The notes beneath the pieces are model-generated. The model did no database searches, was not told where the DNA came from, and saw nothing but the letters and a program-made list of their open reading frames with translations. Below, one piece after another: positions 35,545-44,524 of a stretch of 64,000 nucleotides of DNA. The position numbers and the translations under genes were made by a program. This stretch comes from Ricinus communis (Eukaryota; Streptophyta; Magnoliopsida; Malpighiales; Euphorbiaceae). Numbering within the stretch: the stretch's first letter is position 1; each line of letters starts with the position of its first letter. The DNA lies in assembly GCF_019578655.1 (NCBI RefSeq), contig NC_063264.1, positions 22,715,688 to 22,779,687 of the forward strand. Reading direction: 5' to 3'.

Positions 35545-36660
35545 CTATCATATGACTCGATTTATGGGCCCATGATCAGCGCTAGGGAATGGGTAGGCGT
35601 AAGCCTACCGAAACCTATAGCAAGCCTGATCAATCACTAACTCAATCAAAGTATAATTTTTCTAACACTATTTTGTAACTAACTTTCAGCCATCCAAATA
35701 CTACATATTTAAATAAGTCTATCAGCACAATTAGGCAATACCTCCTCGATTGGTTTAACATGATAAAACAAAATAATAAGTTTTAGAATCATTACTCTGG
35801 AGAATCTAGAATTCAAATAATCAAACATACAAATAAAATTAGTTACATTAAACCTGGAGATGAAGGAAATCGGACTGCCAAAAGAGAAGAACTGTGAGAA
35901 ACCTAACAAACACGTAAAAAATAATTAAATTTAAGACTATCATATTAAAATGCGTGTCATGCCATGATTCAGAAATACAATTTAAACATTATGGAACGAG
36001 TACCTCAGTAGAACCCTAGTCCTAATATTAGCAGCCTTTCAGCACTCTCACTCCAATAGGACTGATGCCTAGAGAGCAAAGCTCAACCAAGGTCCTTAAA
36101 TCTAGTCTAGTCACTTGATTTCCAATAAAGCAGGCGCCTAGAGAGCAATGCTCGACTAAGAACTTTTACTCTGACAATCAAATCGTCACAGCCCAGAAAG
36201 TTGAACTCGACCAAGATAAGTATCAAAAATATTCGTTTACTACCTGTTTCTGATTTATACCGGTGCACACATGGTCCTGATGCAACCCATCACGTGCTAT
36301 GTTCTACTGCTGTCTCATCCCGAATCAATATGTAATCTTAATATCGATAATATGGAAAATAATATATAAATAGCAAGCAACTTAACTATTGTTTAATAAT
36401 TCATTAGATAATATTGAACAACACGTATTTTGCAGTCATAAATTTAATTAATTAAATAAATAGTAAATAGATAATTAATTCCATTAAAAGCTTCTTTAGA
36501 TGAATAATAAATAACTAATCTAAAATTTATAAATCAATCAATTGGATAAATAATAAATAATTAAATAATTTAAATCTATAAATCAATTAATTAAATATTG
36601 AATAGAACTAATAAAAATATCCAACAATATCCACCCTAACAATATATATTTCACGGAATA

Positions 36661-36694
36661 ACACTCGTATATATTGAGCTCGTAAAACGAGTGT
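36661..36694. repeat. 8-bp inverted repeat at the left edge of the mitochondrial-like block
   Basis: ACACTCGT (36,661-36,668) and ACGAGTGT (36,687-36,694) are perfect complements with an 18-base loop. It lies at the composition boundary. Confidence 0.6.
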
Positions 36695-38256
36695 TGAGCG
36701 AGTGAAGTGCCCCATAAGCTATCTCTAGGGGAGCGAGCCCTCTCCTTTGGATTATGTAAGTTGGGCTTCTCCAGGAGACTCCTTCCTGTAGGAGTAGTGA
36801 AGAATTAGAGTGAGCTTCTTTTGAACAAGAAAATTGGGTCACGTAGATAAAATAAACGGTTATTCTCGATGCAGTGGGAAGAGTAAGAGCTGTAAGGCTT
36901 ATTACCAAGAGGGATTCTAGTTGTAAGATATCTAATGAAACCGTCACTGGAATTGAGATCTCATTTTCCTTGAGATTTGGCCCACCAATGACTACCTATT
37001 CTCGCCCGATGCCTAAACCTTGCTCATTTACATCTGGAAAAGACAATAGGGATACACTCGAACGAAAGAGAAGGAGTTCCTATGGCTATGGCTAAAGCTG
37101 GTCACCTTTGCATCTTGAAGAAGGAGATGGCACCTCTACTTCAGGTGGTCACTTCATATGAAAAAGAAGCTGCTTGCCCAAGAGGGATGTTGTGAGATTC
37201 TAAAAACTAGTAAAGAAAAGGCAATAGCCCCTTCCATGACTAAGATCATTCCAATAATACCACTCACTAGTAAATAGCGTAAGACTGAAAGGAGAGGGTA
37301 TGAAATAGCTCGAGCTAAAGCGAGAGGAAGATGCCTTAGAACGAACAACACACCAGCGATCATATGGGACTACTTTCCTTCCCTTTCAGGTAATAGGTCT
37401 GATCCCGTTCTTTCCCATACGTTCATCACAGAGTACTTCATATTGTTGTAAATCCAATAAAAAAAGAAAGAAAGATAGAAGGTTGGACACCAATTAAAAT
37501 ATGGAATATTGGAGAATTCGCCCTTTTTCAATGGAGGTGTGCCGGTAGTTGTTGATTCATTCTATTGCCATTTTCCCCCAACGAAGAATTCCCCCTGCTT
37601 AGTTTTCGCTCTGCTCGTGCGTGGCAGTGAGATTTTTAAAATTAAATTACAACATGAATTGAGAAAAGCGAGGATCTAAAAGAGGAAGCAAGCTGATCTC
37701 CGCAGGCAACAATCCGCCTTTGCAACAGCTGCTACTCCGATCGACTGCCTACTTCTTCTTTCTCTATGATCATTGAGTAAGAGGCAGTACCAGCATCGAA
37801 GAAAGCAGGGATAGGTGCAGCCGCATTCGATCGAGAGCCGACTGCTAGTGGGACACTGCGCTATCTTGGTAACTGGTCTCTCTGCTCCATCACCTACTAA
37901 AGGATCAGTTACTAGACGACATGGAATTGGATGCTTCCCCCCTTTCAGTGCGGGAAGGACTGCTTGGTGAAGTGGCGTACTTAGGATTTCCTTACTGTCA
38001 AGCAAGGGAGTGACGAGAGGGTTTCAAATCCACTGATTCGTTTCCTAGTCTCCGATCGATTTTGTACCGTCATTGTACCTTCGATCTCTACCGTAGGTGC
38101 CAAAGAAGAATGAAAAGAAGCCCATAAGCTTTTTTTTCCCAGTCATTTTGATTTCTAGTTTGCTAACCACATGGACAGCATAAGCAATATCAGGACGAGA
38201 AATGCCGTATGCCTATCTCTTTCTTACTTGGACTAACAATGTATAGTGCAGCTTGT

Positions 38257-38292
38257 GTTTATGGTTCTACCTTTTTCTTAGCAACCGGCTTT
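38257..38292 (+). pseudogene. cox3: cox3 fragment (mitochondrial cytochrome c oxidase subunit 3)
   Basis: Twelve codons spell VYGSTFFLATGF. Plant COX3, an inner-membrane subunit of respiratory complex IV, has this run with Ile in the first place, followed by HGFH. Here the next residues are PPFL, so homology stops at once; upstream, MYSAAC does not match the family. This is a scrap of about 36 bp, not a gene. Its value is as a marker for the mitochondrial origin of the surrounding block. A chance match of eleven or twelve residues is unlikely but cannot be excluded without a search. Confidence 0.6.
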
Positions 38293-39875
38293 CCTCCGTT
38301 TCTTTCGGAGGTGCTGACCCGCAGTGATGCAGAGATGACTAAGTGCATCGGCATCAGCAACAAAGGAACTAGGTGCAGATAAGGGCACTAGTCTCTATAC
38401 AAAACAATTATGTCTTCTAGGCATTCTGAGTTCCCTGCCTGGGGGACTGGTAAACTATGAATAGATCTGACTATCGAGTAAGAGTATAAGAACCGCTACT
38501 TGTTATATATATATATATACGATACTGATAATATATGTAATAATTATTAATCGAAATTGCTACATAAAAATTTGGTATGACACATATATAGAAGATATAT
38601 GACTTTAACTCACAGTTCTGATGACCCCCTTATTCTGCTCCTATGCCTCAAGTGGAGCGGGCTAAATCAATGGATTATCTATTTACAGGAACAATTCAAT
38701 TAATAAAAATAAAACATTTAATAAATAACCTTAGGCCTAAACTCCTAGAATTGACTGTCTAAGAATTTCGACTCAGAAATTCTACCAAAAATTTGGCAGA
38801 ACCTCTTCTAAAATACGGACATTTACCCCCCGTATAATGGGTCTAGAACCTGCCAGAAACACTTCTAATATTCATTAATTATTTGACAGGACTCGGGCCA
38901 CCAAAGCTGCATTATTCTTCCCGACTTCACAACACAACGCAATCACAAATATTAATTAACAGACTAGCACAAATATTTATTTTACAACCAACTCTTGATT
39001 AATTTCTCAGAATTTTTAATTTAATCACAAGCCAACATAGAACGTACCCAACCAACTGATTTTTTTAAATTACTCGAAATTAAGCCAAAATAAGACTACC
39101 AATTAATTTACAAAGTTTACTGCATTAAAACCACTAATTAAATAAAATTGTATGCCTGAGATAAATATTAAATTAAGTCCTCAAATCTAAAGTATTTTAC
39201 CAACACGAGCTAAAATTCGCAAACTAGCACCCGATAAATCGAGAAGCTGAGATGAATTTTCTACCTGCCGGCACACATCACGAGGTCACCAAAGTCCGTT
39301 CATTGGAATTTTTTCGATGGAGGCAACAAATGGAATCCGAGGATGCTAAATTATTGATCAAGATATTAGGAATTTAGATATGCAGTTACCTTCATCAAAT
39401 GACCACCAAAAGGCCACCAAAATTACCAAAAACCGAACAAGTCCGGCGAAAAACCACACCCACTCCCATCACTGGTTCAGTGGCAGCGTAAGAGGCTACA
39501 ACTGTCCAGGCGGGGAAGCTATTTCTGGTGTCGAATAGGCTAGAACACGTTGGTAGTGAGGTGGTTCGATGTTGGCAGTGGAGGGTAGCTTTCTTTCCTT
39601 CTCCTTTAACCCTGTCAACGGCTTCAGGCGGAAAGAGGAGGTGCCACGGTGCAGCTCACGCTGAGAACTTCCTTTGGCCGGAGCTCGACGCCAAGGACGA
39701 CAGAAAATAAAATTTAGAGGAGGGGAGGTTGACGACAACGGAAGGGAGAAGGGGGATATACATAAGGACCTAACTCAAATTTCTTGGAAGAGAAAAGTGC
39801 CTTTGAGCCCCCATAAAATGAAATTGCTACAGAAACCGCATATATTATTTATTTATTTATTTCAACACACATGTA

Positions 39876-39877
<2 letters not shown>

Positions 39878-39919
<42 letters not shown>
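39878..39919. repeat. (TA)21 microsatellite
   Basis: Forty-two uninterrupted bases of alternating T and A. A shorter run lies near 38,500-38,520. The TYR-ILE-rich open frame over it is an artefact. Confidence 0.95.
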
Positions 39920-39922
<3 letters not shown>

Positions 39923-40316
39923 TTAATACTTAGTTATAGTCAATTCAGTTAGTATAAATTTTAAGCTTATTAAAACATTCTTGTTGCTAAATAGACAATA
40001 TTTAACATAACTTAAATCCTCCCTTTTATTATTTATTTTATTTTATTTTTGTAATAGACACATATATTAAAGTTAATTTAAATAGAACTTGACTCATTTA
40101 TTCAAAATCATAAAACTATACCTAACTTTCACCAAGAATCGATACTATGAAGTTATTTATGACAATACTGAATTTAAATGTTACTTATAGTAATCAATTA
40201 TTATTATTTTGAAAATATTTTATAAAAGGCTCAATTAAACATCAAAGTATTTATTTACTAAAATATCCTTGGTAAACATTAAGATTTTATTTTAAAAATT
40301 TTAGGTATTATAGGAA

Positions 40317-40420
40317 TAGACTTAAATCTGCACATAAGGGAGAAATCATGTTGCTTTCAACTAATCCAAGCGAGAATGCATGAGTTTTGATGATTAGGAT
40401 GCATATTATGAAGTATTTTT
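40317..40420 (-). repeat. 1-kb tandem family, last inverted piece
   Basis: Resumes the unit broken at 35,544: CTTAAATCTGCACATAAGGG, AGAAATCATGTTGC, AATCCAAGCGAGAATGCATG and GCATATTATGAAGTA are reverse complements of family landmarks. At about 40,420 the orientation flips back to direct, across a short A/T stretch. Confidence 0.75.
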
Positions 40421-43310
40421 AACCAAGTATTTTTCACCAAGTGTCAATTGCATTCCCATGATTCCTCAATGAAAACATGGAAAAATTCACGTGGGCATAC
40501 CTAATAGCACTCCAACCCAATGTACTTCATTGTATACCTCCCAAACATTAAAACACACTCATTCCCGCTAAGATTAATCAAAAGCAACATATTTCTCTCT
40601 CACGGGCATGGATTTATATCTCAACCTGCGTGATCATCAAGCTGAGCCCTAATGCAACTGCTCAAGCTTGTCAAATGCATTCCCATGATTTCTTATGCCA
40701 ATCCTTATGTCATTAAGAATCCTCATTCCTAGAGGAAAAAGGAATAATCGATACCCCAATAGTGCAAATTCTAAATCGGAATATTTGGTCATGACTCGAT
40801 TCTCATCATTCCCTCTTTTCTTCAAAAGATTTGTCTGCAATCATTCTGAGAATAATTCTAATACTTGATCCACTAATTCTTTTTTACGTTTCTCTAAGCA
40901 TTGGATTGCTGCCTATGATTGTCGCTTCCATTTGCTTTCACTCAACACTTGTGTTTATGCTCGGCAAAGAAAATCAAACCATCATACTATACATCCATAA
41001 AAGAAATGAATAAAATGAGAACATAGGTGGGATTTCAGATTCGATAAGCAAAGAAATCACAAGTTCTTTGTCCTCTTCCATATGACTAAGCGTAAGGATC
41101 AAATCAAATTAATTCAAACAACAAGGATAGACAAAGAACACAGATTTGAGAAAGGACGTGAGCGATAAGTTTATGTTCGCTAGCGCGAGTTTTGATATGT
41201 GCCCAAAGTTCTTTAACGAATCCATAGCTTGATATCCAGCAAGGTAGAAGACTAGAATTATATGCTTACTAGCCTCGAATATTCAGTTGCATGCAATTTT
41301 CACAGTGCAAAAACCATTCTTCCATAAGAAGAAGAAACTAGAAGCTAAAATTGAATATATAAATTAAGAAAGATAAATAAACTAAAGTCAAATCAAGAAC
41401 TGGAGAGGAGTTGACTGGTCAACAACTCTCATGGTCCCAAATTTTAAGAGCCGGCTTAACGAAAACAAGGGAAAATGTAATACCCCCGTTACATGCTAAC
41501 CAACAGACATTTGCCAAGTGGCATACGAGCATCGTAGACTATATACTACATGTAGATAGGTCAATATACAAATTATTAAGAATCAAAACACCAAGTTATT
41601 AACATATAAACATATGATTATACTTAAACATCATTTAACAAGTATTCAAAACATCTTCTTATGCCTTACAAGGTACACTTCCATATACATTACATAACTA
41701 CATACAAAATGCATTATGAGGAGACTCCGCAAAACTGGCCCAACCTGACAGAACTGCTAAATGCTAGACTTCGGATACAACCAACTGATGCACTACTATT
41801 TACAAACCTGAGAAGAAATTTTGGAGAGGGGTGGGCCTCCAACTCAGTAAATAAATAATCAACATAATCTATATCACTTACACTTAATACAATTTCCACT
41901 CAATCACATAGCTTACCATGATTCATGATTTACGCATAAATTCATACCATTCTACTCAATTCATTACAACCATCATAAGAAAATATAATTAATCAATTAT
42001 GGTTAGTTCTCATGGCTTGTGGATCCCCTTTAATGTGCTGCTCCACCTCATCCTCACATATCACACATGTAAGCTGCTCCACCTCATCCTCACATTACAC
42101 ACTTTTATAGCCTCTCTAGGCTTTAGCCTCCCTATATATATATTTCTTTTTTTTCACAGGGGAATCCACCATTCACATGTGCATATGCACTTAACATCAC
42201 AATTCAATCATTTCACTTATATCACATTCAAGCAATAACAATTGTTCCACTCAACACCAATCATTTCTATCTCATTCATTCAAACATAACACAATATTAA
42301 GCAAATACAACCATTCACGGAACATTTAATTAAATATATGAATATAGCAAATATTAACTATTTACTTACTCAAAATACACTTATTCCTTCACCATAGAAG
42401 GACCTCCTTTCTCCACAACTAATTTTCTTTCTTTGTATTTGTCCAAGCATTGGATCGGTGCCTATGATTGCCGCTTCTACACGCTTTCACTCAACACTTG
42501 TGCTTATGCTTCCCAAATAAAAACAAACCATCATACTAACAAAGAGTCATAAAAGAAACAAATAAAATGATTTAGACATAAGGGTACACAATCAATACAA
42601 AAGAAAGGAAGGACGTGAGCGATAAGTCTATGTTCGCTAGCGCGAGTGTTGGTAAGTGCCCAAAGTTCTTTAACAAACCCATATATTGATTTTTCACAAG
42701 GTAGAAGACTAGAATAAAATGCTCACTAGCATCAAATATTTGGTTGTATGCAGTTTTCATAATGCGAAAATCCTCATTCCATAAGAAGAAGAAACCAGAA
42801 GTGAAATATGAATAAATAAATAAATAAATAAAGATGTATAAAATAAAGTCAAATCAAGAACTAAAGATCCCTTGTAGTCCCAAATTTTATGAGGCAGCTT
42901 GAAAAAAAAAGGAAAATTCGCATGGGCCTATCGAATAACACTTGGTCAAAAATACTTCGTTATATGCATCCCAAACATCAAAACTCAAGCATTCCTGCTT
43001 AGATTAATGGAAAGCAACATGATTTCTTCCTTACCCATAAATTTGTGTCTCGTCTTGCTTGATCATCAAGTCATGCTCTAGTGCCATAGATCAAGCTTGT
43101 TAATTGCGTTCCCGTGATTCCTTACACCAATCTTTGTGTCATCAGGAGTACTCATGCCTAGAGGAACACGAATAATGGAGATCCTAATGGTGCAAATCCT
43201 AAATCAGAATATTGGATAATGCTTCAATTCATGTCGTTCTTGTTTTCCTCCAAAAGATTTGTCTGCTTTCGTTCGGACAATGACATCAATACTTGATCAA
43301 GTAATTTTCT
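40421..43310 (+). repeat. 1-kb tandem family, second direct block
   Basis: Direct-orientation units with markers near 41,336 (GAAACTAGAAGCTAAAATTG) and 42,790 (GAAACCAGAAGTGAAATATG). The block is interrupted by the truncated LTR at 41,476-42,420. On resuming at AATTTTCTTTCTTTG the unit has skipped several hundred bases, so the insertion came with a deletion or rearrangement. It ends at about 43,310 in the GATCAAGTAATTTTCT phrase, where the inverted Athila LTR piece begins. No gene is seen between 42,421 and 43,310. Confidence 0.8.
41476..42420 (+). mobile_element. Truncated relative of the 2.3-kb solo LTR
   Basis: Starts TGTAATACCCCCG and follows the first 900 or so bases of the 14,389-16,663 insertion closely (shared phrases include GGCCCAACCTGACAGAACTG and CACAATTCAATCATTTCACT). 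It stops at CTCCACAACT, matching the other copy near 15,303; the remaining 1.35 kb is absent. The break joins AACTAATTTTC, a phrase also found in the 1-kb unit, so a short shared AACTA may have guided the joint. A 23-bp phrase is duplicated 36 bp apart (42,037 and 42,073), which the other copy lacks. Confidence 0.8.
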
Positions 43311-43870
43311 TGGACAAATGGCGAGTATCAAGGTCGTATTCTCAGGAAAGGGTGATGCTAGAACTACTCCAGCATCTTATGTTATCTAACCTTAAACAAA
43401 ATTGATGAAGTTACTGTTTTATGACTAGATGCAAGCTAAGTGATTAGCTAAATATCAAACAATCTGCAAATGTTTAGTGAAACAATCAAAGGGAGAAAGC
43501 AAACCCAAGGGTACCTAAGCTAGTTGAATTTTAGTGAAGGTAGAGATTAGATTGATTACCAATTGTGATTACACGTGAGCGGATTCTAAATTAAATTTAA
43601 TTTCCCTCTCGAGAACACCGAATTCCTAAACCTAAGAACCTAAATGACGGAATCTCTTCCTAATAATTGATTTTAGGTTAGCCTTAAGAATAATCCACTA
43701 CTATTAAGAGTTGTTAATTCTTAATCCAGCTAGTTAATTACCTTTATCTCTAACTGATCATTAACCAGTTCTTACTATTCAAATTTCCAACTACTAAATG
43801 AATTTCTCAATTACATAAAGTAATATGAACAACACGGTTCACAACATCTCATGAATAATGCAATCCTCTA
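43311..43870 (-). mobile_element. Athila-like LTR fragment, inverted
   Basis: Reverse complement of about 560-1,110, with the same order of phrases: GGCGAGTATCAAGGTCG near 43,321, ACTCCAGCATCTTATG near 43,367, GTGATTACACGTGAGCGG near 43,566, GACGGAATCTCTTCC near 43,645. No TATA or primer site in this piece. It sits beside an Athila-type gag that runs the opposite way, so the element has been rearranged. Confidence 0.65.
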
Positions 43871-43879
43871 GGAATCAGC

Positions 43880-44516
43880 TAGTTAAGCAGGGAGTGGTCA
43901 ACTAGTTAGATTCTACAGCAGCCATGGCAGCTCAAGTGGAGCTCTTAGCCAAGAAAATATACTAGCTCCAGATGCCGGTTCATGCAGCACAGAGTGGCTA
44001 TGAGTTTTGTGGTGGCCCGCACTATAGTGCAAACTGTAATGCGGAAGGTATGTTTGCTTCTTCTTCATCTTCTTCTACTGACTATGAATAAGATAATTAT
44101 ATGGGGAATGCGCCCAGGCAGTAGAATGACCCTTACAACAACATATACAAATCAGGGTGGAGATATCATCCTAACTTCGGGTAGCGGAATAACAGCACCC
44201 AGGGTCTACCAGAATTTCAGAGATTGCATCAACAACATCACCAGCAGCAGGCTGGTCCACCCCAACTACCTCCACCTTAGGAGAAGAAGCCCAATCTGGA
44301 GGAGTTGGTGATGAAGTTTATGTCCTCTACTAACAATAGGTTCCACCAGACAGATAGTGCACTTAGGAATTAGCAGGCCTCCATTCAGAATTTGGAGACT
44401 CAAATAGGCCAGATTTCTAGGATGTTGGCTGAGAGGCAGCCAAGGACTGTGCCTAGGACTATAGAGTCCAACCCGAGGGAGCATGTGAATGCAATCATGT
44501 TGCAGTCAGGTAAGTA
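43880..44516 (+). pseudogene. Athila-type gag, C-terminal end (broken)
   Basis: The nucleocapsid motif reads YEFCGGPHYSANC at 43,999-44,037; the family has Cys at the first place, so one zinc ligand is Tyr here. Then comes a Gln/Pro-rich stretch in shifting frames, ELVMKFMSSTNNRF (about 44,301-44,342), and QNLETQIGQISRMLAERQP (about 44,386-44,442), ending NAIMLQSGK at about 44,488-44,514. This order is typical of the end of Athila gag, just before the protease. At least two stops (near 43,964 and 44,369) and two frameshifts are present. Where protease should follow, the 39-bp array starts instead. In the intact element this protein packages the RNA genome. Confidence 0.8.
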
Positions 44517-44524
44517 TGTTCCTG

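Larger units (their letters stand above)
36650..38490. other. Probable mitochondrial DNA insertion (NUMT)
   Basis: Base composition changes abruptly from about three-quarters A+T on both sides to nearly balanced, with the GAGCGAGCCCTCTCC, GAAGAATTCCCCC and CTTTCGGAGG style of plant mitochondrial intergenic DNA. A 12-codon run at 38,257-38,292 reads VYGSTFFLATGF, which matches the conserved stretch of plant mitochondrial COX3 except for the first residue. The rest holds no intact mitochondrial gene that I recognise. Short gene scraps in intergenic DNA are normal for plant mitochondrial genomes. Edges are judged from composition and may be off by tens of bases. Confidence 0.6.
35545..40311. mobile_element. 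4.77-kb insertion flanked by AGGAA, unknown class
   Basis: The inverted 1-kb unit breaks at CAAGCAGGAA (35,535-35,544) and resumes after AGGAA (40,312-40,316) at the next expected phrase, so this block was inserted with a five-base duplication. Its outer parts (35,545-36,640 and 38,500-40,311) are AT-rich and non-coding, in the style of a long LTR: short GC-rich patches at 36,000-36,320 and 39,270-39,760 and long A/T tracts. I see no terminal inverted repeats, TG...CA ends, primer site or protein motif. The centre is the mitochondrial-like block. It may be a long solo LTR that carries, or was later hit by, organelle DNA. Confidence 0.55.

Noticed and set aside
36651..36947. Minus-strand frame of 98 residues at the left of the mitochondrial-like block
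   Set aside because: It spans the composition boundary and has no known motif.
37676..38005. Minus-strand frame of 109 residues in the mitochondrial-like block
   Set aside because: I recognise no domain, and open frames of this size are common by chance in DNA of this composition.
39496..39738. Possible exon in a GC-rich patch, both strands open
   Set aside because: No splice signals, no domain, and both strands open. GC-rich patches of this kind occur in long plant LTRs.
39674..39952. Frame of 92 residues ending in Tyr-Ile repeats
   Set aside because: The end is the (TA)21 microsatellite.
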